From assembly GCA_964035545.1 (NCBI GenBank), contig OZ037765.1, positions 19,154,698 to 19,214,697 on the forward strand: DNA of 60,000 nt, given 5' to 3'. The stretch comes from Bugula neritina. Taxonomy: Eukaryota > Bryozoa > Gymnolaemata > Cheilostomatida > Bugulidae. The notes beneath the pieces are model-generated. The model was given only the letters and a program-made list of their open reading frames with translations. It made no database searches and was not told the DNA's origin. Below are positions 48,128 through 60,000 of this stretch, piece by piece. The translations under genes and the position numbers were made by a program. How positions within the stretch are numbered: position 1 is the first letter of the stretch; every line of letters starts with the position of its first letter.

Positions 48128-48129
48128 TA

Positions 48130-49634
48130 CTTGTTTAAATTAATAAGTCATTCCCACAACAATATACTTAATTTTCTATTTTTAGGAAGAATAATTATTT
48201 ATGTTGTGTGCGACATAAAATATAAAGCATGTAAAAACCTAGTAAGAAGTTATTATAAACTTCAAATAATTGCATATTTATTTTGATAAATCTCCATGGG
48301 TTAAAACAATCACCTCATGCCCAAAAAAAGTGTTTCAGTATATTAGATTATATAAACACATGTCATAATAATATATAAATTTAGTGTTTTCAAAACAGCA
48401 AAAACTCTCAAGCTTTCTCTCTTTCTTTGATTATATCATGTGTGGATAATATTATAAGCATGTTTACTCAGTGTTGCAAGGCAATGCAATTAATTAATAA
48501 TTAACTACACATTTAAAATTTTACTTCTCTAATTTGATGTTTTGTTATAATTCTATATGACAATAAATGTTAAACTTCTGAAAAAAAGATGATTCTTAAC
48601 AATAAACGATTTGCATTAGTAACACTTTGTTATTAATGAGAGTCAAAAATCTCGCAGAACATGCATATGCATAGACCCCACATGTAAAGACTTCCCATCT
48701 ATAGACCCACATTTTTTCAACATTTACATGTATATATGAAAATAAAAATAAAAAAGTAACATATAGTAACTATACTATATACTACTTTTTTGGCTACTTA
48801 TGCTATTTCGCATTTTGTAGGTAATTAATGCATGCATATTGTCATTTTTAGCATAAAGTTCTTCACATTCTATCAAATTTCACTTATAAAGAACTTATCT
48901 TTAATTCGGAGTGTAAAAGTATTTCTCAAAAATGTGATTAAAGCTTTTTATACCTTCACCCACAGATTTCTAGACCAAGATGTTTTAATGATTTTATGGC
49001 ATGTTATTGTAAACTTTATCACTAAAATAAAAAAGTTGAGGGTATAGGAGTTTTATTTCTGAGACATTAAAGCAATGTGTAAATATATTAAATTATGAAA
49101 AAAGTATAATAAATTGCAGTAGACATCCAATATATAGTTTCAGCATACACAAGTATAAAATCATTTAGTTTAACATCTCAAAAGTACTGATTAAAAAAAA
49201 TTCTTTAAGTGAAAAATGTGGTGTAAGATAACAACTAAATTGAATTAAATAGCTTAAAAAAAGAAAGACAATGGAATGAAAATAATGCAAATAGAATTGA
49301 TTAATATAAATATTACATTATAATACTACAAACATAAAAGTAAAATCCAAGAGTATTTTCACATCCATGCTATAACACGATGTGTATCACAGCTTCAAGG
49401 TGCAAAGGACACTATTGACTGGTTTATGCTAGGGAGTTATGTTCTCGAAGATTTCCTTACTCTACAAACACAATAAAACTCTAAATGAAAAAATTGAATT
49501 GTACATGTATTCTGAATTCTTCTATAGTAAAGTTATTAAAATTATAAAGAACAATGTTGTAGCCATGTAATCATATATATTTAATTCAAACAGTAATAAC
49601 TGACAATTCATAGACAGAAATAGATTTTATAAAC
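48130..49634. other. Remaining upstream unit of C and 3' flank of cofilin D
   Basis: Aligned with 52976-54398 in the next unit. It contains a 71-codon plus-strand frame (48832-49047) that has a counterpart at 53596-53886 (shared FFTFYQISL-like and KAFYTFTHRFLD segments). The frames share a start but end differently, and I cannot show selection, so they are not called genes. Confidence 0.45.
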
Positions 49635-50964
49635 TCACTTCTCATATATTTGTGATAAGCTGAGGTCCTCTTCATCTGAAGCTTGAATTGCTATATCAGC
49701 ACCAAGAGCATCTTTTAAACCAGCTTTACTTGCAGCATAAATCATCTTGTCTTTAACACAAGCCTTGTCACCTACCCTAGAATCAAGTAAACAATATTTA
49801 ACAGCATCTTTTGGGTTTCATAGAAAATCATGTTTGACTTATATAAGTTTTTCCAAATATCCAAGTTATTTGAATGCAAGTTTGAACAAAAATCAAAACT
49901 CTTACCAGGAAATGAACAAAAGTTTGCTTCTTTGAGATCCATCTAATAAAAACTTAAAATCAAAAGCAGCATAACGAGCATGCCCACCATTATTGGCGTC
50001 TCGCAATTCTTTCACCATTTCTTCATACCGAAGCAACTCAGTTGGTTCTTCAGGGTTGTAGCACGAATCCCCTAAACATACACAAAACTTGTATTATAAA
50101 CTTAGTCTAACCGATGCTGGACAAGTAATGGCTAAAAAGTTAAGAATTTCCTTAGTACTTAGCTAAATCTCAACTGAAAACAGTTGCAAAGTAAGTACAA
50201 TCTGACTGGAATTCAGCAGCTTGTAACAACATCAAATTATAAACAATAAAAATACATAACTTTAAAAACACTCACCATCTGGAAACCCTCTTGACAGAAC
50301 TTTTACAACTTTATTATCTGCAATGTGATATACAAAGTATGAATGTAGTTGTTTCATTTTCATCTCTTCAAACAGACGTACAGCTTTGTCATCTAATGTA
50401 ACACCTGAACTGCAAGTGGAAGGCTGTAAAATACAATCAGAGTTACACAGTATATTATATAGAAATAAGCTATTAGAAATAGGGAAATAATATCGAACAC
50501 TAAATGAGCATAATATTCATTTAAAATCACTATTAAGCTGGTTCATAGAGTACTATAAATACAGCTCAGCTTTACTACCTTTACCAATAGTTTGTAGTTG
50601 TTTCATAGAATAACAATTTTACAACAAGCTGAAATTTAGACCTATAAAAATCATCAAAATCAAATGAATGATCTATATTTAACTGAGTTATAAATGTTGC
50701 TTAGTCACATACACTAAGACTAGAGCACATTCAGCAACTACAGATACCAGCCTACCATATGTTAGTTTTAAAAAAATCTGCAGTGATACATAATTGAAAG
50801 TCACAATGATTATGATAAAACGTAAGTATAACGATTAATCACTTACAAACGTGCTAGTGTTATCAGTACTAGTAGTACAACAGACACAGTTGGTAAATCA
50901 ATAACTATATGTTCAAGCCTGTATGCTACTATTAGTATAGTAATGAACTAATGATACTTACCAT
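49635..50964 (-). CDS. ADF/cofilin copy D
   Basis: Exons: 50962-50964 (ATG), 50276-50423, 49906-50071 and 49635-49776; 152 residues, intact, GT-AG throughout. Core HARYAAFDFKFLLDGSQRSK (Ser replaces Arg of SQRRK in the other copies), LLFISW, DKACVKDKMIYAASKAGL and C-terminus EEDLSLSQIYEK. Another copy-specific change is in exon 2: MKQLHSY versus MKKLHSY. The role is that of the family. Intron 1 is 538 bp. Confidence 0.88.
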
Positions 50965-51097
50965 TTTAAAATATAATTTGAATTAATACAGTTACAAAAA
51001 TCGTCCAAATTACTAGCTCAATAACTCAATGTGAATAACTCTTCGTGCAAGGCGTGACTTCTCACTCGGATTGAACAACTGCACAAGTAGCGAAGCC

Positions 51098-51209
51098 TTT
51101 ATACTCATTCGTTTGGGATTTCCCTTCTTCTAGCGTAGTTGCGTAATACAACGACATTGTGTAAACAATGCTTCAGCTAGCGACCTGCAGCTCGCAATAC
51201 CATATTTGG
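51098..51209 (-). promoter_or_regulatory. Cofilin D promoter: TATA, kB site, perfect CArG
   Basis: Gene orientation: CCAAATATGG (51209-51200), GGGAAATCCC (51124-51115) and GTATAAAGG (51104-51096). A forkhead-like TGTAAACA (plus sense) is at 51160-51167. Gaps are the same as in C (75 and 10 bp). Confidence 0.75.
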
Positions 51210-52181
51210 TAACAGAGACAACTCGCAACGTTAAAAAATTTCAATCATGAGGAAATATTTGTGATGAACTCTTTGCTAATCATCTTTTGTAATCACCGTT
51301 CACAATAGCTTGAATTGATTGCAAAATGTTAGTTTGAGGTAAACAGCATATTGTAATTATATAAATTGTATCTTTTGTTTGAATAACTGAAACAGCTTTT
51401 ATGAAATCAATTGCCACCAACTTATTTTCATTATTAGTTACATAAATATATTAAAATGCTTCAATTCGCATTATAACCTTCATTTTTGAAAAAATGACAT
51501 TTCCTGCTTATGCAGTATTTACTTTTATTGCATTGTTTTGTTGCATTGTTCTATTACAGGCATTATAGGCTACTTTTTTTCATTCCAGGCTTTGACAGCA
51601 AACAGCAACCTGTTCATATAAATAATTATATTATGTATATATTATGATGAAACAATACTTTCTGTATAAAATTACATTTATTAGTGAATCAACAAAGTGT
51701 ACTTGGTACTGTTATATATATAATATGATTTATATCTTATCCATATACACACCAGAATGGTATTTCTATACATAAAATAGGGTGTATACTATAAGCACTG
51801 TGTATATATGCACTGTATAGTGAATTAGGCTACACAATGATTATAGAATGATAAGAACAACTTTGGCTTATTATAACTTGACTGTTTAGTTGGTGATTCA
51901 TTCAAAGTTATGAATCAAGCTGTTAGCACAATATACCTTATATAGTTATAACCAAATTTATAATATTATTACTATATGACACAATGTATTATTACATAAG
52001 CGTATTGACGCTGACATAATCACTTTTTTAGAAATCATATTTCTTCTCTTACCAAAGTATGAAATTTGTAGACGTTTACTCCTAATGTCACCACAAACGA
52101 ACAATTGCATTTGTATTATATGAACAATTTACAACTAATTTGTATTATAGTAATGGATAAATCTACAAGTTACAGCTAGTA

Positions 52182-52975
52182 GGGGAGAGTGGGGAAGATT
52201 GAACCAAAAATTTGCGTTTTTGAGAATAAGTTTTGAAGAACTGTTTTGCCAATCTTAAGACTAGCACCATTAAAATCAGTCACATGTTGCTGTCTTTATC
52301 CATTAAAACTAAATGCATTGATAGTTTGCTCAATAGGATAGAACCATTTTTGACTAAGTTTTTTTGGCACAACGCACCCCGTTAGGGAACAAGTTGATTC
52401 AACTTGTGTGAAAGTTGAATCAGTGCCATTTATTTTATAATATAAAATTTTTTATCTATTTTTTGAGCTAAAAACAATTGATTAAAGATTACCAATAAAA
52501 ATGTAGGAAATAAATTATGTAAGTTGGCATAAACAAATGACAAAAACGCTTGACGTGATCAGTAATTGTAAGCATTTAACATCTCAAAGATAGGTGGTGT
52601 AGAAGACGTTTTAAATAACTGAAGCAGTAGTAGCAAACTGATAGGAAAGCTTTAAAATGTTGTTTTCTTTAAACAAGTTATATATTTAAAGTGGAGTCCT
52701 CTCATATGACATCAGAAAATACACGGTGTGGTTGAGCACAACCCACTTTTTAGAGAGCTGTTTGAAGGCTCTCAATTTAGCGACAGATGATTTCCGCTAC
52801 TGATTTGTTTTACCGTATTTATTGCCGTAGTTAAACTTTCTTAATCTGTTCCCCGGTTAGTTTTCAGTATAAAATGTTGCACCATTCTGAAAACATTATT
52901 TGCAAAATAGTTTAGTTACACTGTTGACCTACAATTTCATTTGTTACAAGACTAAACGTATGTTTTGATTTATTG
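52182..52975. mobile_element. TA-target MITE-like element, right-truncated copy (unit D)
   Basis: The left end GGGGAGAGTGGGGAAGATTG follows TA at 52180-52181, and the sequence aligns with 46790-47580. It then joins directly to unit sequence ('gcgacataaaatataaag') that lies beyond the right end in unit C (48209). The right ~550 bp of the element and adjacent DNA are therefore deleted. Confidence 0.8.
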
Positions 52976-54398
52976 CGACATAAAATATAAAGCATGTAAA
53001 AACCTAACAAGAAGTTATTATAAAAAACTTCAAATAATTGCATATTTATTTTAATAAATCTCCATGGGTTAAAACAATTACCCCATGCCCAACAAAGTGT
53101 TTCAGTATATTAAATTATATAAACATATGTCATAATAAATTTAGTGTTTTCAAAACAGCAAAAACTCTCACGCTTTCTCTCTTTCTTTGATTATATCATG
53201 TGTGGATAATATTATAAGCATGTTTACTCAGTGTTGCAAGGCAATGCGATTAATTAATAATTAACTACACATTTAAAATTTTACTTCTCTAATTTGATGT
53301 TTTGTTATAATTCTATATGACAATAAATGTTAAACTTCTGAAAAAAAGATTATTCTTAACAATAAACGATTTGCATTAGTAGCACTTTGTTATTAATGAG
53401 AGTCAAAAATCTCGCAGAACATGCATATGCATATACCCCACATGTAAAGACTTCCCATCTATAGACCCACATTTTTTCAACATTTAACATGTATATTATA
53501 TAAAAATTAAAATGAGAGAGTAACATATAATAATTATACTATATACTATATTTTTGGCTACTTGTGCTACTTTGCATGTTGTAGGTACTTGATGCATGCA
53601 TATTGTTACTTTTAGCATGAATGTCTTCACATTTTATCAAATTTCACTTGTAGAGAACTTATCTTTAATTCAGAGTGTAAAATTAATTTTCAAAAATGTG
53701 ATTAAAGCCTTTTATACCTTCACCCATAGATTTTTAGACCATGATGCTTTAATGATTTTATGGCATGTTATTGTAAACTTTATCACTAAAATAGAAGAGA
53801 TGAAGATATGGGAGTTATATTTCTGTGACATTAAAGCGATGTGTAAATATATTAGATTATCAAAAAAGTATAATAAATTGCAGTAGACATCCAATATATA
53901 GTTTCAGCATACACAAGTATAAAATCATTTAGTTTAACATCTCAAAAGTACTGATTAAAAAAAATTCTCCAAATGACAAATGTGGTGTAAGATAACAACT
54001 AAGTTGAATTGCATAGCTTAAAAAAAGAAAGACAATGGAATGAAAATAATGCAAATAGAATTGATTAATATAAATATTACATTATAATACTACAAACATA
54101 AAAGTAAAATCCAAGAGTATTTTCACATCCATGCTATAAAACGATGTGTATCACAGCTTCAAGGTGCAAAGGACACTGTTGATCAGTTTATGCAAGGGAG
54201 TTATGTTCTCGAAGACTTCCTCACTCTACAAACACAATAAAATTCTAAATGAAAAAATTGAATTGTACATGTATTCTGAATTCGTCTATAGTAAAGTTAT
54301 TAAAATTATAAAGAACAATGTTGTAGCCATGTAATTATATATATTTAATTCAAACAGTAATAACTGACAATTCATAGACAGAACTAGATTTTATAAAC

Positions 54399-55981
54399 TC
54401 ACTTCTCATATATTTGTGATAAGCTGAGGTCCTCTTCATCAGAAGCTTGAATTGTCATATCAGCACCAAGAGCATCTTTTAAACCAGCTTTACTTGCAGC
54501 ATAAATCATCTTGTCTTTAACACAAGCCTTGTCACCTACCCTAGAATCAAGTAAACAATATTTAACAGCATCTTTTGGGTTTCATAGAAAGTCATGTTCA
54601 ATTTATATAAATTTTTGCAAATATCCCAGTTATTTAAATGCAAGTTTGAACAAAAATCAAAACACTTACCAGGAAATGAACAAAAGTTTTCTTCTTTGAG
54701 ATCCGTCTAATAGAAAATTAAAATCAAAAGCAGCATAACGAGCATGCCCACCATTATTGGCGTCTCGCAATTCTTTCACCATTTCTTCATAACGAAGCAA
54801 CTTAGTTGGTTCTTCAGGGTTGTAGCATGAATCCCCTAAACATTCACAAAACTTGTATTATAAACTTAGTCTAACCAATGCTGGACAAATAATGGCTAAA
54901 ACCTTAACAATTTGCCCAATACTTAGCTGAATCTCCACTCAAAACAGTTGCAAAGTAAGTACAATCTGACTGGAATGCAGCAGCTTGCAACAACATGAAT
55001 TTATAAACAATAAGAATACATAACTTTAAAAGTACTTACCATCTGGAAACCCTCTTGACAGAACTTTTACAACTTTATTATTTTCAATGTGATATACAAA
55101 GTATGAATGTAGTTGTTTCATTTTCATCTCTTGAAACAGGCGTACAGCTTTGTCGTCCAATGTAACACCTGAACTGCAAGTGGAAGGCTGTAAAATACAA
55201 TCAGAGTTACGCTGTATATTATATAAAAATAAGCTATTAAAAATAGGGAAATAATATCAAATACTAATTAGCATAATATTCATTTAAAATCACTATCAAG
55301 CTGGTTCATAGAGTACTATAAATACAGCTCAGCTGTTTTACCTTTACCAATAGTTTGTAGCTGTTTCATAGAATAACAATTTTACAACAAGCTGAAATTC
55401 AGAGCTTTTAAAAATCATCAAAATCAAATGAATGATCTATATTCAACTGGATTATAAATGCTACTTAGTCACATGCACTAAGACTAGAGCACAGCCAGCA
55501 ACTAAAGATACCATGTTTTAGTTTAAGAATTCAGAACAACAGTGTTCATAATTTATAAAATGATTACATTTTAGTCGCAGTTTGCAAGTTTCTCATTTAA
55601 CAACAATATTTGAATTAAATTAAAACTCAATTTACTTCTTGGTTATGTGAAATGTTCAATATGAATAAAAGTCAAATTAGGCCAATGCCAAGGTCATATA
55701 AACATTAGACAAGTAATAATTACAACACTGATCTGGATTATAAGACGTACATGTGTAGGTACAACAGGAACTTTCCAACGGTACTGAAACACATGCTGTG
55801 TTAAGTAATTGAAAGTCACAATGATTATGACATAGTCATAATGATAACGACTGACCACTCACTAACATGCTAGTGTCACTAGTACTAGTAGTAGCAACAG
55901 GCTCAGTTGGTAAAGCAATAACTATATGTTCAAGTTTGTATGTTACTATTAATATAATAATAAACTAATGGTACTCACCAT
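54399..55981 (-). CDS. ADF/cofilin copy E
   Basis: Exons: 55979-55981 (ATG), 55040-55187, 54670-54835 and 54399-54540; 152 residues, intact. Core HARYAAFDFNFLLDGSQRR, LLFISWVGDKACVKDK, MIYAASKAGLKDALGAD and C-terminus EEDLSLSQIYEK. Copy-specific change: ADMTIQAS where the other copies have ADIAIQAS. Exon 2 has MKQLHSY, as in D, and Gln before EMKMK (LFQEMK), as in A. Intron 1 is 791 bp, longer than in C and D because of an extra ~300-bp AT-rich stretch at about 55510-55810. The role is that of the family. Confidence 0.88.
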
Positions 55982-56114
55982 TTTAAAATATAATCTGAAT
56001 TGATGCAGATACAAAAATCGTCCAAATTACTAGCTCAGTAACTCGATGTGAATAACTCTTCGTGCAATGAGCGACTTCTCATTCGGAATGAAGAACTGCG
56101 CAAGTAGCGAAGCC

Positions 56115-56234
56115 TTTATACCCATTCGTTTGGGATTTCCCTTCTTCAAGCACATTGTAGTAACGTAATTGTACGTCATTCCTCAAACAATGCTTCAGCG
56201 AGCGATCACCTGCTGTTCGCAATACCATACTTGG
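56115..56234 (-). promoter_or_regulatory. Cofilin E promoter: TATA, kB site, CArG with one change
   Basis: Gene orientation: CCAAGTATGG (56234-56225, one G in the A/T core), GGGAAATCCC (56141-56132) and GTATAAAGG (56121-56113). Gaps: 83 and 10 bp. Confidence 0.7.
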
Positions 56235-56635
56235 TATCAGTGATAACTCGCAACGTTAATCAACGAACAACCACGATGAAACTTTTTGCTAATAGTCATT
56301 TTTAATCATCGATCACAATTATAGCTTATTGATTGCAAAATCTTAGATCAAAGTAAACAGCATATTGTAATTATATTCGTATTTTATGTTTGAATAACTG
56401 AAACAGTTATTGTGAAATCAATTGCCACCAACTTACTTTCATTAATAGTTACTTTGATCATCACCATAATTTACATCTTTGAAAAATAAAACTTCCTGCT
56501 TACACGCAGTAATTACTTTAATTATATTGTTTTGTTACATTGTTCTATTATAGAAATTATAGGCTACTTGTTCTTATTCTGCAGGCTTTCACAGTGAACA
56601 GTAACCTGTTCATATAATTTATGTAAAAATTTGTG

Positions 56636-57042
56636 TCAGTTTACTTCATTTAGTACACACCAGCAAACTATGACTTAACATTAAAGTTTGCTCAAAATCA
56701 ATTGAAATTTACTATACATGGTACTTTTATGTGCTGGTTTTAACTACGCATAACAGAAAAGGCTGGGAGGGGATTCCCCAACATTAAAGCACAGGTCTTT
56801 GTCATATGCACTTAATATTCTATATGTGTGGACCGTTACTAACGGTCCGTAACCAAAACTAGCTGAATAATTAGGGAAAAGCATGGGAAATGAAGCAAAA
56901 TTAAAAAGAACTTTGATTATTTAGGTGTATTTATTGGTGTTTTACTAGTTTTGGCCAAGAAACCATGTTCATTATCAGCTAAATTGTGAAAAATAGCCAA
57001 AAACTGAAAATTTCGAGTGTGTACTAAATTAAGTAAAATGAC
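56636..57042. repeat. Foldback repeat, decayed left arm
   Basis: The left end 'gtttacttcatttagtacacacc' and right end 'gtgtgtactaaattaagtaa' are inverses, and a GGACCGTTACTAACGGTCC hairpin marks the centre (about 56831-56850). The right arm matches the element at 57924-58347 closely; the left arm interior has been replaced or has diverged. Confidence 0.7.
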
Positions 57043-57923
57043 CAATTTTGTATATATCATAATACAATAATTTCTGTATAGGCACTACATTGAGCAGTGA
57101 GTCAACAAAGTTTACTTTAGAGGGTTATAAATGATATAATGTAAATCTAATCCATATACACACCAAAATAGTATTCCTGTATAAAATAGGGTGTATACTA
57201 TAAGCAGTGTATATAATATACACTGTATAGTGAATTAGGCTATACTACAAAGATTATAGAATGATAAGAACGACTTTGGCTTAATATAACTAGACTGTTT
57301 AATTAATGACTCATTCGATGTTATGACTCAAGCTGTTATAAAAATATACCTTTATATATAGTGATAATAGATTCTATAATAATATTAAACTGTGGCACAA
57401 TGCGTTATTATATATAAGCATTTTGGTGCTGATGTAATCACTTTTTTTAGAAATCATAATTCTCTCTTTGCCAAACTATAAAATTTGTAGACCTTTATTT
57501 CTAATGTTACCACAAACTAGTGATACTCATAGTGTATACAACTTATTACTTTGTATATAGTGATGAATAAATTAACAAATTATAGCTAGTACTTGTATGC
57601 ATCAATAAATCATTCCCACGTGCAACAATAATATGCTCAATTTTCCCTGCTTATATCGAATAATTATTTATGTTTTGCGCAATGCAAAACTTTAAAAAAC
57701 ATTCAAAAACTTATAAATAAGAGATTGGCAATTGCAAATAACTTAATGTTAATTATGTACTTTATATCTGAATAAAGCTCTGTGGGCTGAAACAATCTGT
57801 TAAGTTATATAAACATGTGTCATAATAATATGTAAATTTAGTCTTCTTAAAACAGCAAAAAATGTTAAGCATTTTTTCTTGTCGTGTTCATTTTTTATAG
57901 AGCTAGTATATTAGTACAGGAAA

Positions 57924-58347
57924 TGGGTCATTTTACTTTATTTAGTACACACCGGAAGTTTCCAGTTTTTAGCTATTTTTTACAATTTAGCTGCTAATGA
58001 ACAAGGGTTTTTGCCCAAAACTAGTTAAATGTCAATCAACACACATAAATAATCGAGGTTCTTTTTAATTTTGATTGATTTTCCATGTTTTTTTCCTAAT
58101 TATTTAGCTACTTTTGATTGCAGACCGTTATGGTTTTTTCGTAACGGTCTGCAATCAAAAGTAGCTGAATAATTAGGAAAAAACATGAAAAATCAATCAA
58201 AATTAGGAAGAACCTTGACTATTTAGATGTATTTATTGAAATTTTATTAGTTTTGAGCAAAAACCCTTGTTCATTAGCAGCTGAATTTTGAAAAATAGCT
58301 AAAAACTGGAAATTTCCAGTGTGTACTAAATTAAGTAAAATGACCCA
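57924..58347. repeat. Near-perfect 424-bp palindrome (foldback/MITE)
   Basis: Ends TGGGTCATTTTACTT and AAGTAAAATGACCCA. Two ~205-bp arms are complementary almost base for base, closing at GCAGACCGTTA-tggttttttcg-TAACGGTCTGC (about 58122-58154). The paralogous position after cofilin B (about 38120-38150) lacks it, so it is an insertion; the target duplication is at most 2-3 bp (AA-type) and unclear. No coding content. Confidence 0.85.
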
Positions 58348-59150
58348 AATCTATTTTCGCAAGGGGCTCCCTAAACTTTCCTTCAGCATATAATCTAGTA
58401 GGCTACTGCCCAGTAAACGACCACATTATGAACATGTGTAGTACATGTAAGTATATACCAACTACTTTTAATTGGTTTTCACACTTCTAAGGTGCTTAGC
58501 TGAGTACAGACTTTCACTTTCACTCTTCATATAAAACTGCAAATTTAATGTTTTGTTCTACAAGATACACATTTAGAAATAATCAAAAACTCTGTCATGT
58601 TATTAATTGTGGGTTTTTACTTGTATATGCGTAAGTGTCTAATATTTTTCGATGTATAGTAAAAAGTCAGTAATTTTTTTTCTTTCAGATTAATTCATAA
58701 AAAATAAGTAATAAAAGCATCAAGAGGAGACGTTAATTGTGTACATATGTCATATTATATGTATTTTGAAGAATAACATGTTTTATTCTCCCTGAAGTGC
58801 AATGGCTGACGAGTTTGCATGATGTGCTCGTCTCTTTCCATGCGCGTGTGTGCAAGTGTGTGCGAGTGTGTGCCTAATTGCATGCGCACTCAAGGTAACA
58901 AGGCAATGTGATTAATTAATTTTACCATACATTTAAAATTGTACTTCTTTAACTTGATGCTTTGTTTCAATTTTATATGAAAATAGTGTTAAATTTCTGA
59001 GCAAGAGAAAGTTGATTACAAACAAATTTTCTAGGGTTTTAACTTCATTTATACTTCATTTTATATATTTATGAGTTTAAAATAAAATATATTTTGTTTG
59101 ACAGAGTAACATATTTCATAATTAGTATGAGAGAGTAACATACATAATAA
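58348..59150. other. End of the unit upstream of cofilin E and start of a next unit
   Basis: 58350-58880 aligns with 38140-38650, including a short GT-rich microsatellite (58843-58873). 58890-59010 aligns with 48480-48600 and 53240-53345 ('aaggcaatg.gattaattaa'), and 'gagagagtaacat' near 59130 matches 53513. It is thus the 3' border of a further cofilin unit cut off by the insertion at about 59200. No gene is seen. Confidence 0.5.
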
Positions 59151-59208
59151 CTAGTTCGAGGAAGCAACATATATCAACAACTACAAGTTTAATACTGGCT
59201 TTTAGTCC

Positions 59209-59210
<2 letters not shown>

Positions 59211-59244
<34 letters not shown>

Positions 59245-59332
59245 GCGTGTGCGTGTGCGTGTGCGTGTGTGCGTGCGTGCGTGCGTGTGCGTGTGCGTGT
59301 GCGTGTGTGCGTGCGTGCGTGCGTGCGTGCCA

Positions 59333-59418
<86 letters not shown>

Positions 59419-59420
59419 TT
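59211..59420. repeat. Long (GT)n/(GTGC)n microsatellite
   Basis: About 210 bp of pure TG, TGCG and TGCGTG repeats, with (TG)n at both ends and (TGCG)n in the middle and one GCCAGC interruption. The long Cys-Val or His-Thr frames crossing it are artefacts of the repeat. Confidence 0.97.
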
Positions 59421-59579
59421 ATTTCATCATAGACATTTACACCGATTATAAAATGGGTGAAAAAATAAACAACAATAACTATCAAAAGAAAGTGTAACAA
59501 AGAGAAAAAATTATTTTGAAGATGATATGATGGAGCCCATCGCGTAAAGGCAAAGCCAACAAGAACGCGAGCCTCTTTA

Positions 59580-60000
59580 ATATTCAAATCATTTAAAGTT
59601 AGACTTTGATCAAAAATAAACTTTTTTTGATAGTTTTTGCCTATCATGTAGAAGGTTTTGTCATAGTTTATAGTTAGTTTATTTGTTTGACACATTTTAT
59701 TAAATTGTATCAAGTCATAACTGATTATAGAAAATGCATTATCGAGGTTCCCAAATTTAAAAGACAGATTTGTGTCATCTGCATACAGTATGGGAGTTAG
59801 ATATTTTAAATTGAGAAAAAGATCATTGATGTATAGTAGAAATAGGGTTGGACCCAATATGGAGCCCTGAGGTACACCACATGTTATAGTACTAGTTTTA
59901 GAAAAGGATTCATCTATTTTAGTTATCTGGTTTCTGTTTGTTAAATAATCTTGAATCCACTGAATGGCTAAGTCGCTGAAATTATATTGCTTCAATTTTT
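59580..60000 (-). mobile_element. Non-LTR retrotransposon reverse transcriptase fragment
   Basis: The minus-strand frame has IQDYLTNRNQ, GVPQGSILGPTLFLLYINDL, ILYADDTNLSF (catalytic YADD) and NKLTINYDKTFYMIGKN. These are RT motifs in the order typical of Jockey/CR1-like LINE reverse transcriptases. The frame is open to the right edge, so the 5' part lies outside. Similarity ends near 59590 (about LNDLNIKE), before the thumb and 3' domain, and the adjoining DNA runs into the microsatellite, so this copy is 3'-truncated or rearranged. The long Thr-His tail of the open frame (59410-59189) is microsatellite. Confidence 0.85.

Noticed and set aside
59189-59451. Cys-Val, Ala-Cys-Val and Thr-His repeat proteins
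   Set aside because: All are readings of the GT/GC microsatellite.

Overview
This is eukaryotic DNA from an early-branching invertebrate animal, most likely a marine sponge (inferred, not proven). The background is AT-rich, the genes have small exons with GT-AG introns, tRNA-derived and DNA-transposon repeats are dense, and there is no operon structure. The recognisable host genes are metazoan: ADF/cofilin, a secreted PAN + F-type-lectin-like protein, and an adenylate-forming acyl-CoA-synthetase-like enzyme.

Layout. At 1-1110 lies a decayed fragment of a large transposon-associated protein. At 2472-6972 (minus) are the first five coding exons of the AMP-binding enzyme; the rest lies off the left edge. 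At 7322-8039 is a solo LTR, and at 8401-10189 a non-autonomous hAT element with a perfect 8-bp target duplication. From about 13 kb to the right edge the window is a tandemly duplicated gene cluster. It holds two plus-strand PAN/F-lectin genes (13574-16311 and 39552-41813) and five minus-strand ADF/cofilin genes (A 19486-20541, B 29506-34653, C 43518-44858, D 49635-50964, E 54399-55981). The order is lectin1-A-B-lectin2-C-D-E, and the start of a sixth cofilin unit seems to be present near 59 kb, where an LTR-less retrotransposon and a long GT/GC microsatellite interrupt it.

The five cofilin promoters share a TATA box, a perfect NF-kB-type site (GGGAAATCCC in gene orientation) 8-10 bp upstream of it, and an SRF-type CArG box about 75-83 bp further upstream. 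The CArG box is perfect in B, C and D and degenerate in A and E. Every copy has the initiator ATG alone in exon 1. Copy A has a premature stop, and lectin copy 2 has lost its start codon.

Because the repeat units align to each other, empty insertion sites can be read directly, so many elements can be delimited precisely: a Harbinger-like MITE (TAA), a deleted Gypsy element (GTAT), a 3.8-kb TIR element in intron 1 of cofilin B, a solo LTR (ATAG), a second hAT element (8 bp), a piggyBac-like MITE (TTAA-type) and a TA-target MITE shared by units C and D. The Gypsy element has lost reverse transcriptase/RNase H and the integrase core, but keeps gag, protease and an accessory zinc-finger reading frame. 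The TIR element carries remnants of the same uncharacterised protein family seen at the left edge, which links that family to a DNA transposon.
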